Assembly: GCA_947085425.1 (NCBI GenBank)
Contig: CAMTWK010000004.1
Location: 1 to 64,000 of the forward strand
Source: UKL13-2 sp947085425
GTDB taxonomy: Bacteria; Pseudomonadota; Gammaproteobacteria; Burkholderiales; Usitatibacteraceae
Direction of reading: 5' to 3'
DNA: 64,000 nucleotides
The translations under genes and the position numbers were made by a program. Below, in pieces: positions 8,989 through 16,850 of this stretch. The first letter of the stretch is position 1. The number at the start of each line of letters is the position of its first letter. The notes under the pieces are model-generated. The model was given only the letters and a program-made list of their open reading frames with translations. It was not told the DNA's origin and searched no databases.

Positions 8989-9297
8989 ATGAGTTATTAC
9001 CAACACCACGTGTTTTTTTGTTGCAATCAACGCAAGGACGGAGAACAGTGCTGCGCACAGCAGGGTGCGGAAGACATTCGTGGATACGCCAAACAACGCA
9101 TCAAACAACTCGGACTGAATGGCGAAGGGCGTATTCGCATCAATATTTCCGGCTGTTTGGATCGATGCAGCGAGGGCCCGGTGTTGGTGGTGTATCCGGA
9201 GGAAGTCTGGTACACCTATGTTGATAAGAGCGACATTGACGAAATTATCAGCGAACATTTACAAAATGGTCGTGTGGTTGAGCGGTTGAAAATCTGA
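8989..9297 (+). CDS. Thioredoxin-fold [2Fe-2S] ferredoxin
   Basis: A 102-residue protein of the thioredoxin-like [2Fe-2S] ferredoxin family. Cysteines sit in the pattern FFCCNQRKDGEQCC near the N-terminus and SGCLDRCSEGP in the middle, and the tail VYPEEVWYTYVDKSDIDEIISEHL is typical of the group. Such proteins are soluble electron carriers. Its stop codon overlaps the ATG of the following hydrolase, so the two are probably co-translated; the pairing recurs in proteobacteria but its physiological meaning is not known to me. Confidence 0.9.
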   Translation: MSYYQHHVFFCCNQRKDGEQCCAQQGAEDIRGYAKQRIKQLGLNGEGRIRINISGCLDRCSEGPVLVVYPEEVWYTYVDKSDIDEIISEHLQNGRVVERLKI

Positions 9298-9956
9298 TGG
9301 CCGCGAGTTTTCCAAATAAAAAATCGCTGATTCCGGGTGCGGCCGGTGCCATTGAAATCGCCGCCCATCTGCCAAGCGCGCCCCGCGCCGTTGCCGTTGT
9401 CGCCCACCCGCACCCGCTGTTTGGCGGCACCATGGACAACAAAGTGGCGACCACACTTGCGCGTGCGCTGTTTGATGCCGGTGCCGCCACCTACCGTTTT
9501 AATTTTCGCGGCGTTGGTAAAACAGAAGGTACGCACGACGAAGGGCGCGGTGAAACCGACGACATGTTGACCGTGATCGCCCATGCCCGGCAAGAACATG
9601 CAAATTTGCCGGTGTGGTTGGCGGGATTTTCGTTTGGCGGCGCGGTGGCGTTGGCGGCGTCAGAAAAAATTGCCAACGAAGAATTGGTGCTGATTGCACC
9701 GGCCTTTCGGCGCATGTCACACTGGTCGAATACCACGGGTGGCAAGCCGCCGGTCTCGACACTGTTGATTCACGGCGAAAAAGACGACACCGTGCCGATG
9801 ATGGATTCGCTCAATTGGGCACGCACCCGCGATATTCCCGTTTGTGTTGTTCCTGATGCGGATCATTTTTTTCATCTGCGTTTACACTTCATCAAACGAT
9901 TGACCCTGCGCCACCTGGGTGCGCGGGATTCGGCTGCGGATACCCCGGCGGAATAA
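9297..9956 (+). CDS. Alpha/beta hydrolase
   Basis: A 219-residue serine hydrolase. The N-terminal HPHPLFGGTMDNKV and FNFRGVGKTEG segments, the nucleophile elbow GFSFGG, the acid region LLIHGEKDDTVP and the late histidine in DADHFFH give a complete catalytic triad and oxyanion hole of the dienelactone-hydrolase-like short type. The substrate cannot be read from the sequence. It overlaps the ferredoxin gene by one base. Confidence 0.9.
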   Translation: MAASFPNKKSLIPGAAGAIEIAAHLPSAPRAVAVVAHPHPLFGGTMDNKVATTLARALFDAGAATYRFNFRGVGKTEGTHDEGRGETDDMLTVIAHARQEHANLPVWLAGFSFGGAVALAASEKIANEELVLIAPAFRRMSHWSNTTGGKPPVSTLLIHGEKDDTVPMMDSLNWARTRDIPVCVVPDADHFFHLRLHFIKRLTLRHLGARDSAADTPAE

Positions 9957-10090
9957 GTGTCAACAACCCGTTCAAACGGGCGGCGGCCATGCCGGTTTCG
10001 TTATCAGCATGATTTGTGTCATATTGAATGGCCAATTAAACCCCCAACCTAACGTTTCCCCTTTAAAAACGTCCAACTCAACCCATCCGC

Positions 10091-10741
10091 ATGTTGAACA
10101 CCATTCCACTGTTTCACGACCTGAACAATATGCAGCTCGCCAGTATTGGTGCGCATTTGTCGATGCGGGTGTTTGAAAAGGGTGAGTTTGTTTTGCGTGA
10201 AGGCGAACAGGCCGATTCGATGTACGTGATTGTCACCGGCACGGTGAAAGTGTTTTCAGTGGATCCGGATGATGAATCGCGCGAGGTCATTCTTAAGACT
10301 CTCGGACCCGGGGAATTTTTTGGCGAATTGCCGATGTTCGACAACGAGTTGCGTAGTGCCAACGTGGCCACGCTGGAGCGCTGTCATTTGCAAGTATTGT
10401 CGTATCAGGCGTTTGAGCGCGCCATCGCCTCCTCCCCTGATATTGCCCACAAGGTGTTGCTCACGCTTTCCAAACGACTGCGTGATGCCGACCGCAAGAT
10501 TGGTGATTTGGCGCTGCTCGATATTTCCAGCCGCGTGGCGCGTACCCTGCTGGAACTGGCCATTATGTCGAATGGACAGCGGGTGGTCGGTGAGCCGTTC
10601 ACACAAAAAAATCTGGCCAGCATGATTGGTGCGTCAAGAGAGATGGTCAATCGGACCTTGCAGGATTTACAGGAGAATGGTTATATTTCTATTCAACGTG
10701 GTTCGATCACGATATTGAATGAAAATATGCGGGTCGATTAA
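10091..10741 (+). CDS. Crp/Fnr-family transcriptional regulator
   Basis: A 216-residue protein with an N-terminal cyclic-nucleotide-binding beta-roll (about 1-120, including GEFFGELPMFDNELRSANV, the phosphate-binding cassette region), a dimerisation helix and a C-terminal winged helix (about 150-210) whose recognition helix is SREMVNRTLQDLQENGYI. It lacks the N-terminal cysteine cluster of Fnr, so it is nearer to Crp/Clp than to an oxygen sensor. Whether it binds cAMP, cyclic-di-GMP or nothing is not decidable here. It is monocistronic, with a strong terminator 20 bases after the stop. Confidence 0.92.
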   Translation: MLNTIPLFHDLNNMQLASIGAHLSMRVFEKGEFVLREGEQADSMYVIVTGTVKVFSVDPDDESREVILKTLGPGEFFGELPMFDNELRSANVATLERCHLQVLSYQAFERAIASSPDIAHKVLLTLSKRLRDADRKIGDLALLDISSRVARTLLELAIMSNGQRVVGEPFTQKNLASMIGASREMVNRTLQDLQENGYISIQRGSITILNENMRVD

Positions 10742-10760
10742 ATAATCCGCCCAATAAAAA

Positions 10761-10785
10761 ACCCGCCAATTCGGCGGGTTTTTTT
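10761..10785 (+). terminator. Rho-independent terminator of the Crp-type gene, possibly bidirectional
   Basis: CCCGCC-aattc-GGCGGG is followed by seven T residues and preceded by a run of A residues, so it can serve both this gene and the convergent redoxin gene. Confidence 0.9.
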
Positions 10786-10816
10786 GACCATCGGCTAAAA
10801 CACCGCCGAAAATATT

Positions 10817-11416
10817 TTACTTGTACTTGATGCTGCAACCATACGGTGTACTGGTCGCCACACTGACATTTTTCCCCGCCAACGATTCGTCCAGTGCCGC
10901 AGCCAATAGGTTCTTTGACGTCTTAATATCTTCCTGGTTGGTGCTGCGTTTGTCGTCAATGGCGCCCGCATATACCAGTGTGCCGGTTGGATTGATCACA
11001 TACATGTGTGGGGTGGTTTTGGCGGCATATGCCTGACCCACTTTGCCGTCCGCGTCGGTCATGTAATAGTCCGGCGCTGCTTTTTTGTCCGCCACGTAAG
11101 CCTTGAGCTTGTCATTGCTGAGGAATTCTTTGTGGGTCGGATTGGTGGAGTTAATGGTCAGCCAGATGGTGTTTTTGGCATCATACTTGTTTTGCAACGA
11201 CTGCATATTGTTTGAGTCGTAATGTTTGACCACAAACGGGCAGGCTGGATTGTGCCATTCGAGAACCACATGTTTGCCTTTGAAGTCCGCCAATTTCACC
11301 GCCTTGCCGTCGATGTCAGTCAACGCAAAATCAGGTGCAGGACTGCCAACCGTAGCGGCAAAAACAACGGAAGAAAATAATGTGGAAACCAGTGTGGCGA
11401 TAAGGGTGTTTTTCAT
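10817..11416 (-). CDS. Exported redoxin-domain (thioredoxin-like) protein
   Basis: A 199-residue protein with a clear signal peptide (cleavage near VFAATVG, residue 21) and an AhpC/TSA-type redoxin fold. The motif HNPACPFVVKHY places a single cysteine at C59 where thioredoxins have CXXC, followed by a conserved histidine. The C-terminus carries one more cysteine (GCSIKYK). This one-Cys PACPFV-KHY group is common in Proteobacteria and annotated only as redoxin-like. The likely location is the periplasm; the redox partner is unknown. Confidence 0.88.
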   Translation of the reverse strand: MKNTLIATLVSTLFSSVVFAATVGSPAPDFALTDIDGKAVKLADFKGKHVVLEWHNPACPFVVKHYDSNNMQSLQNKYDAKNTIWLTINSTNPTHKEFLSNDKLKAYVADKKAAPDYYMTDADGKVGQAYAAKTTPHMYVINPTGTLVYAGAIDDKRSTNQEDIKTSKNLLAAALDESLAGKNVSVATSTPYGCSIKYK

Positions 11417-11531
11417 AAGTGTTCCTTGTTTGGCGCGTGTGGAGCAAATGGTTTGGTCAATAGAGTTTTGACATGCAGCGCATTCCAGTGCGAGTATTCA
11501 AATACAGTCAGCGCACTGTTGCCGCGGTAAA

Positions 11532-11554
11532 ACAAGGGCTAAAGCGACCCTTGT
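11532..11554 (-). terminator. Hairpin downstream of icd
   Basis: ACAAGGG-ctaaagcga-CCCTTGT followed on the minus strand by TTTTACC. It is a reasonable terminator for icd, which ends about 30 bases away. Confidence 0.6.
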
Positions 11555-11586
11555 TGCCAACACGGCAACCAACTCAATATGCGGGA

Positions 11587-12801
11587 TTAAGCCATGCGTG
11601 CTTTGAGTTCCGCATCAACTGCATCCATGTATTGCTCGGTGGTGAGGTACGGATGATCCGGGCGGATCAAAATGGCCAAATCTTTGGTCATACGGCCACT
11701 TTCGACCACATCCACACAGGCTTTTTCCAGTGTTAACGCAAAGTCGACCACCTCAGGTGTGTTGTCCATACGGCCGCGCGCTTGTAAACCACGCGTCCAG
11801 GCGTAAATCGACGCAATCGGGTTGGTCGAGGTTGGTTTGCCCTGTTGGTGCATACGGTAGTGGCGTGTGACTGTGCCATGCGCGGCTTCGGACTCGACCG
11901 TCTTGCCGTCCGGTGACATCAGTACCGAGGTCATCAAACCCAACGAGCCATATCCCTGGGCAACGGTATCGGACTGCACGTCACCGTCGTAGTTTTTACA
12001 GGCCCACAAATAACCGCCCGACCATTTCAGGTTGGAGGCAACCATATCATCGATCAATCGATGTTCGTAGATGATTCCTGCCGCATCAAATTTTGCTTTG
12101 AATTCCGCGTCAAAAATTTCTTGAAAGAGATTTTTGAAACGACCGTCATAAATTTTCAAGATGGTGTTTTTTGTTGACAGATACACTGCGTAGTTGCGCT
12201 GCAAGCCGTAGTTAAAACAAGCGCGCGCAAAACCGGCGATCGATTCGTCCAGGTTATACATCGACAATGAAATGCCGGCACCCGGCGCCTTGAATACTTC
12301 TCTTTCAATCGGTGCGGAGCCATCGGCCGGTGTGAATTTGACCGTCAAAGTGCCGGCGCTGGGGAACTGAAAATCTGTCGCGCGATATTGGTCACCAAAA
12401 CCATGACGGGCCACCACCACCGGTTTGTCCCAATGCGAAACCAAACGCGGCACGTTTTTACAAATAATCGGCTCACGGAAAATGGTGCCATCGAGAATAT
12501 TGCGGATGGTGCCGTTTGGCGACTTCCACATTTGTTTCAATTTGAATTCTTTGACGCGGTCTTCATCGGGGGTGATGGTTGCGCATTTGACGGCCACGCC
12601 GTGTTGCAACGTCGCTTTGGCCGAATCAACGGTCACTTTGTCATCGGTGGCATCACGATGCTCCATGCCCAAGTCGAAATATTTCAAATCAATATCCAGA
12701 TACGGCAGGATGAGTTTTTCGCGAATCCGTTGCCAGATGATGCGAGTCATTTCATCGCCATCCATTTCAACAACCGGGTTTTTGACTTTAATTTTTGACA
12801 T
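11587..12801 (-). CDS. icd: NADP-dependent isocitrate dehydrogenase, eukaryote-like homodimeric type
   Basis: A 404-residue enzyme of the TCA cycle that oxidatively decarboxylates isocitrate to 2-oxoglutarate with NADP. The opening KIKVKNPVVEMDGDEMTRI and the segments SPNGTIRNILDGTIFREPI, DDMVASNLKWSGGYLWACKNYDGDVQSD and MTSVLMSPDGK (with EAAHGTVTRH) identify the type II family that includes mitochondrial IDH2, rather than the E. coli Icd type. The start is ATG at 12801, preceded by AGGAA; a longer frame to 12900 lacks support. It stands alone between the redoxin gene and tRNA-Phe. Confidence 0.95.
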   Translation of the reverse strand: MSKIKVKNPVVEMDGDEMTRIIWQRIREKLILPYLDIDLKYFDLGMEHRDATDDKVTVDSAKATLQHGVAVKCATITPDEDRVKEFKLKQMWKSPNGTIRNILDGTIFREPIICKNVPRLVSHWDKPVVVARHGFGDQYRATDFQFPSAGTLTVKFTPADGSAPIEREVFKAPGAGISLSMYNLDESIAGFARACFNYGLQRNYAVYLSTKNTILKIYDGRFKNLFQEIFDAEFKAKFDAAGIIYEHRLIDDMVASNLKWSGGYLWACKNYDGDVQSDTVAQGYGSLGLMTSVLMSPDGKTVESEAAHGTVTRHYRMHQQGKPTSTNPIASIYAWTRGLQARGRMDNTPEVVDFALTLEKACVDVVESGRMTKDLAILIRPDHPYLTTEQYMDAVDAELKARMA

Positions 12802-13063
12802 GAGCGTTCCTGCTAGAAGGGTGACGGAGAAAGTGCGGGAAGGGATTGGTTGCTTGGGAATTGACGCAAAGCAGCAGGTCAAATTATAACAAAGCGGCAT
12901 GCGGGAGGCCGAGGGGTGGGGTATGCGGAGTGAATTTAGTACGTCGGCGCGATGTTACTTTGAAGGGCTGGCAAAAAGTGCAAGTTGTTTATTGGCGGGT
13001 ATTTTTCGGGAAAAATGGCTGGAATCGCGCGTGGTTTCAGGTGTTTTGTGTGACGGTAAAAAT
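12802..13063. other. Intergenic stretch upstream of icd
   Basis: No gene is supported. It should contain the icd promoter on the minus strand. I see no repeats or strong hairpins apart from the terminator at its right edge. Confidence 0.4.
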
Positions 13064-13092
13064 AAAAATGCCCGCACAGGGCGGGCATTTTT
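13064..13092 (-). terminator. Terminator of tRNA-Phe
   Basis: AAAAATGCCCGC-acagg-GCGGGCATTTTT forms a 12-bp stem immediately beyond the 3' end of the tRNA gene on the minus strand, ending in a T-rich tract in that direction. Confidence 0.88.
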
Positions 13093-13095
13093 ATT

Positions 13096-13171
<76 letters not shown>

Positions 13172-13222
13172 GAACTCGGTTAAAACCTTTACTGCTTTAA
13201 TTCTGTTTGGCCGACAACGTGG

Positions 13223-13332
13223 CCTCTGCTCTTCCACGACAAGCCCTGCATGGCTTGTCGGTTCATCAGGTGCGAAGCTGTGCTTCGCAAAACCCCTGAT
13301 TCACCCCACTGAGCTACCAGGCCGAACTCGGT
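13223..13332 (-). pseudogene. Broken second tRNA-Phe: 5' third with a hairpin insertion in the D-loop
   Basis: Reading the minus strand, 13322 downward repeats the tRNA-Phe 5' end GGCCTGGTAGCTCAGT together with the 12 bases preceding the real gene. Inside the D-loop there is about 70 bases of insert, after which the tRNA sequence resumes (AGAGCAGAGG, to 13223) and then ends without anticodon, T-arm or 3' acceptor. The insert consists of two stem-loops: GCGAAGC/GCTTCGC enclosed by ATCAGG/CCTGAT, and CGACAAGCC/GGCTTGTCG. It cannot make a functional tRNA. Confidence 0.8.
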
Positions 13333-13481
13333 ATGAATTGCGAAATCTGTGAACTCCTCCGCGACCGATCCCATGTTTTGGCGATTCAGCGAAAGCGAAG
13401 CCGCAAATTATAGCGGGAAACAGGGCAGATACCAAGTCCGCTAAGTCGTCGGATGGCCAAGCATGCCGCCCATTCAAAACA

Positions 13482-13506
13482 AAACGGGCAGCCAAGCTGC
13501 CCGTTT
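13482..13506 (-). terminator. Terminator of the HhH protein gene
   Basis: AAACGGGCAGC-caa-GCTGCCCGTTT is a perfect 11-bp stem 20 bases past the stop of the minus-strand gene, followed by a T-rich tract on that strand. Confidence 0.88.
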
Positions 13507-13525
13507 CGGCGGAATTCACAGCAAA

Positions 13526-13996
13526 TTACTTCTTTTTCTCGTCTTTTTTTGCCGCATCCTTTGGCGCTTGTTTGGCGATAACGTGGTCCTTTATGTCCGC
13601 ATAAGCTTTTTCGCCGATAATTTTCTTCTTGACCAGGTCGTTTTTACCAGCATATGGGCGGCCCTTGATAATTTTCTCGGCGGTGGCATCACCAACGCCC
13701 TTCAGAGTCATTAGCGTTTTGGCGTCGGCTGAATTGAGGTCGATCAATTCTGCTTTTGCCGGTGCAACGGGTGCGGCCGGTGGTGGGGGTGGAGCAGGTG
13801 CGGCGACCGCTTTGACTGCAGGTGCGGCGTTTGGCTGCGCAGGCGGAGTGGGTGGGGCGGGCGGAGTAGCGGCGGCTTTGGCAGCGGGCACGGCAGGCAC
13901 GGCAGGTACAGCTTTAGGTGCCTCGGCCTTTTGCGCCATTATGGACGTGGCAAAGGAGAACAATAACGAAGTCAACAGTGCGGCTGATTTTTTCAT
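13526..13996 (-). CDS. Exported helix-hairpin-helix (ComEA-like) protein
   Basis: A 156-residue protein with a signal peptide (cleavage after about AQ, residue 22), a long Ala/Pro-rich low-complexity linker (about 23-85) and a C-terminal helix-hairpin-helix domain: LIDLNSADAKTLMTLKGVGDATAEKIIKGRPYAGKNDL. The HhH fold binds DNA backbone non-specifically. ComEA proteins capture incoming DNA in the periplasm during transformation; a similar role here is an inference from fold and export signal. The Lys-rich tail ends DEKKK. Confidence 0.85.
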   Translation of the reverse strand: MKKSAALLTSLLFSFATSIMAQKAEAPKAVPAVPAVPAAKAAATPPAPPTPPAQPNAAPAVKAVAAPAPPPPPAAPVAPAKAELIDLNSADAKTLMTLKGVGDATAEKIIKGRPYAGKNDLVKKKIIGEKAYADIKDHVIAKQAPKDAAKKDEKKK

Positions 13997-14186
13997 GGGT
14001 ATCCCTTGGTTCGGTGGGCTGGAGGAAACAACAAGTGGGTAAGTCGAATGCAGCTATTCGCGGACTTTGTACGCCGTCCGAATTACAGCATATTTGCAAG
14101 CGCAGGGAGGGTGACATTCCATTGTCCGCCAACGTCCAGACAAGCCAAAAAATTCACTGCCTGAAAATCGTCGGCAACACGCTGCA

Positions 14187-15290
14187 ATGTTGGCTATGAT
14201 GATTGCCATGAATGCTTCCCATCCCCGTACCCTGCCGCCAATCAACGTGATGTGGCGCGCGTTTGTTGACCGCGACAGCACTTTTGACGGCGTGTTTATG
14301 ACCGGTGTGACTTCAACCCGCATTTTTTGTCGGCCGACTTGTTCGGCACGTAAACCCAAACGCGAGAATGTGGCGTTTTTCTCCAGCGCCGATGAGGCCA
14401 TGTACGCCGGCTTTCGCGCCTGTTTGCGCTGCAAACCGATGGACCATGGCGATAAGCCTCCTTTGGTGGCAAAACTGGCCGCACTCATCGAAGCCGATCC
14501 GTCAACACGCATCCGTGAGGGCGAATTGATTACCATGGGCATTGACCCTTCCACCGCCCGCCGCCAGTTTCAACGCTACTTTGGAATGAGCTTTCAGGCT
14601 TATGCACGCGCCCGCCGCATGGGTGCGGCGCTGGCCAGTGTCCGCCAATCCCATCAAGGCAATCAAGGCAAAGGAGCCGACGTGCTGAATCAACAACTCG
14701 ACGCAGGTTTTGAATCCCCCAGCGGTTATCGCGAGGCCTTTGCAAAATTATTTGGCGAACGGCCATCGAACGCACGTGATGTGAAGGTCATGTATTCGCG
14801 CTGGTTGGAAACACCACTCGGCCCGATGTTGGCGATTGCCAATGACGACGGGTTGTACGTGCTCGATTTTGTTGATCGTCGTGGGCTGGAACGCGAGATC
14901 ACGCGTTTACGGGCGCGCGCCAAATGTGTGGTGGTGCCGGGTGTGCATCCCCATCTGGACCACGTCGCCCGCGAAGTGGCCGAATACTACGCCGGCAAAC
15001 GCCGTCAATTTACTTTAATACTTGCCGAACGTGGCACCGATTTTCAGCGCGCGGTGTGGGCGCAATTGCTTGCCATCCCGCCGGGTGAAACCCGTTCGTA
15101 TGCGGCCATCGCCAAGGCCATCGGCCAGCCCACCGCCGTGCGGGCTGTGGCGCGTGCCAATGGCGACAATTACCGTGGAATTGTCATTCCCTGTCATCGG
15201 GTGATTGGCTCGGATGGTGCGTTGACCGGCTACGGTGGTGGACTGGCGCGTAAACAATGGCTACTCGATCACGAAGCGCGTTTCCGCTAG
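14187..15290 (+). CDS. ada: Ada: methylphosphotriester/O6-methylguanine-DNA methyltransferase and activator
   Basis: A 367-residue full-length Ada. The N-terminal zinc domain shows C48 and C52 (FCRPTC) and C79 and C82 (CLRC); C48 is the phosphotriester acceptor position. An AraC-type helix-turn-helix region follows (about 105-190, STARRQFQRYFGMSFQAYARARR). The C-terminal methyltransferase domain has the active site IPCHRVIGSDG with C336. Such proteins repair alkylated DNA and, once methylated, activate their own and related genes. No alkB or alkA is adjacent. Nearby ATG codons at 14196-14208 are alternative starts. Confidence 0.95.
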   Translation: MLAMMIAMNASHPRTLPPINVMWRAFVDRDSTFDGVFMTGVTSTRIFCRPTCSARKPKRENVAFFSSADEAMYAGFRACLRCKPMDHGDKPPLVAKLAALIEADPSTRIREGELITMGIDPSTARRQFQRYFGMSFQAYARARRMGAALASVRQSHQGNQGKGADVLNQQLDAGFESPSGYREAFAKLFGERPSNARDVKVMYSRWLETPLGPMLAIANDDGLYVLDFVDRRGLEREITRLRARAKCVVVPGVHPHLDHVAREVAEYYAGKRRQFTLILAERGTDFQRAVWAQLLAIPPGETRSYAAIAKAIGQPTAVRAVARANGDNYRGIVIPCHRVIGSDGALTGYGGGLARKQWLLDHEARFR

Positions 15291-15386
15291 GGCCAGCCGA
15301 ACGCCCAACCTAACTTCCCCTTTGTCAAATGTGATCGGGCAGAGTAAGCTTAGACCTTACGCTCCATTCGGAAGCCGAGGGCAACA

Positions 15387-16310
15387 ATGGCAAATGCAAC
15401 ACGTGGTGAAATTCAAAATATGGCACTGTTCTGTGACTTTGAGAACATGGTGCTGGGTGCGCGCAATACCAACTCACCCGAGTTCGACATCCGCAAAGTG
15501 CTCGCGCGTTTATTGGTGAAGGGCGATATCGTCGTCAAGAAAGCCTATTGCGATTGGCAAAATTACAAAGACTTCAAAAAAAGCATGCACGAGGCCGCCT
15601 TTGAATTGATCGAGGTGCCACACGTCAGCTTGTCAGGAAAAAACTCCGCCGATATTCGTATGGTGGTCGATGCGCTCGATCTTTGTTACACCAAGGGCCA
15701 TGTGGATGCGTTTGTAATTATCAGCGGCGACTCGGATTTTTCCCCATTGGTCAGCAAGCTACGAGAAAACAACAAGACCGTGATTGGTGTTGGCGTGCGG
15801 GCCGCCACTTCGGATTTGTTAAAAAGTAATTGTGACGAATTTATTTTTTACGACGACCTGGTCAAGGCCGAAGAGGCACGCAAAAAAGCAAAGACCAAAA
15901 AATCAACCGACACATCGGCCCCACCGGCGGTAACCCTGGTTAAAAAATCCGCCGGTGCCGCGCAAAAATCGTCGTCCGCACACGGCAAAAAACTCAAGAG
16001 TGTGCCGAGTGACGGCGCGCCCATTGCCACACTGGTGGCTCCGACCCTACACGACACCCAAAATGAAGCGCGGCGTGCCGAAGCGATTGATTTGGTGGTC
16101 GAAACCGTGGAAGCGTTGATGAGCGAAAAAGATATTGATGACTTTCACGCCTCACAGGTCAAGCAGGCGCTCAAGCGCCGCCGCCCGGATTTTCTGGAAA
16201 CCGCGTTTGGTTTTAAGGGTGGTTTTAACAAGGTGCTGGAAGAGGCCGCCAAGCGCGGGTTATTAAAAACACACAAGGACGGCAACAACTTAATGGTCAG
16301 CTTACCTTAA
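15387..16310 (+). CDS. NYN-domain (PIN-like) protein with C-terminal OST-HTH/LOTUS domain
   Basis: A 307-residue protein. The NYN domain (about 10-160) carries the acidic residues of the PIN-like nuclease fold: FCDFENM, SADIRMVVDALDL and IISGDSDFSPL. A Lys/Ala-rich linker (about 165-225) leads to a LOTUS/OST-HTH-type module (about 230-307, HASQVKQALKRRRPDFLETAFGFKGGFNKVLEEA). In eukaryotes this pair occurs in MARF1-type RNA-targeting proteins; bacterial members are widespread but little studied. An RNA-directed nuclease is likely by family, the target unknown. Confidence 0.88.
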   Translation: MANATRGEIQNMALFCDFENMVLGARNTNSPEFDIRKVLARLLVKGDIVVKKAYCDWQNYKDFKKSMHEAAFELIEVPHVSLSGKNSADIRMVVDALDLCYTKGHVDAFVIISGDSDFSPLVSKLRENNKTVIGVGVRAATSDLLKSNCDEFIFYDDLVKAEEARKKAKTKKSTDTSAPPAVTLVKKSAGAAQKSSSAHGKKLKSVPSDGAPIATLVAPTLHDTQNEARRAEAIDLVVETVEALMSEKDIDDFHASQVKQALKRRRPDFLETAFGFKGGFNKVLEEAAKRGLLKTHKDGNNLMVSLP

Positions 16311-16371
16311 CAGTCTTCTTCAATTGCACTCAAACCGCATGATCAAACGTGCGGTCAATCGAGAGGGAAAC

Positions 16372-16668
16372 GTGCCGAACTTTGTCTGCTCACATTGCCA
16401 GCAACAATCCATTACCGCCAAACAAAAATTATTTCTGACTGCGTTCAAACCAATACGATGCAATAACTGTGATGCGCGGTTGCAGATGAAACATCATTGG
16501 TATGGTTTTGTGTCTGCTCCGTATCTGGTTTTGATTTTTATCGCGTTATTCGTAAAACCGGCAGGATTGGGTATTTTTTGGTTGGCCATTTTGGCCATTT
16601 TGGCGAGCCTGTTGGTGCACTTTTATGCACCGCTGAAAGTTGATCGACCTCCCATGGCTGAGAGCTAA
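16372..16668 (+). CDS. Small zinc-ribbon membrane protein
   Basis: A protein of about 98 residues with two CXXC pairs (FVCSHCQ and IRCNNCD) separated by about 25 residues, which fits a zinc ribbon, followed by two hydrophobic helices (about 46-85) and a short polar tail. I take the GTG at 16372 because GAGAGGG precedes it at the right distance; ATG at 16339 is an alternative. Family and function are not recognised. Confidence 0.6.
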   Translation: MPNFVCSHCQQQSITAKQKLFLTAFKPIRCNNCDARLQMKHHWYGFVSAPYLVLIFIALFVKPAGLGIFWLAILAILASLLVHFYAPLKVDRPPMAES

Positions 16669-16763
16669 TGGAATGGGTCGGTCGGATCAAAGCGCATCTC
16701 GATCGTAGACGTGACGACCTCTAAAAATTTAATGTTGTTCGTCAGAATTTATCCCGCAAACAA
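16669..16763. other. Short gap between the zinc-ribbon gene and groEL terminator
   Basis: No gene or clear structure is visible here. Confidence 0.3.
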
Positions 16764-16788
16764 AAAGGCCGCACAATGTGCGGCCTTT
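16764..16788 (-). terminator. Terminator of groEL
   Basis: AAAGGCCGCAC-aat-GTGCGGCCTTT is a perfect 11-bp stem about 60 bases beyond the groEL stop on the minus strand; it is flanked by T-rich sequence on both strands and may act bidirectionally. Confidence 0.85.
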
Positions 16789-16850
16789 CTATTTCCTGCT
16801 GGGTTCAACAATTCAAGTCGGGCAAACGCGCGGCATCTGCCCAATTCAAA

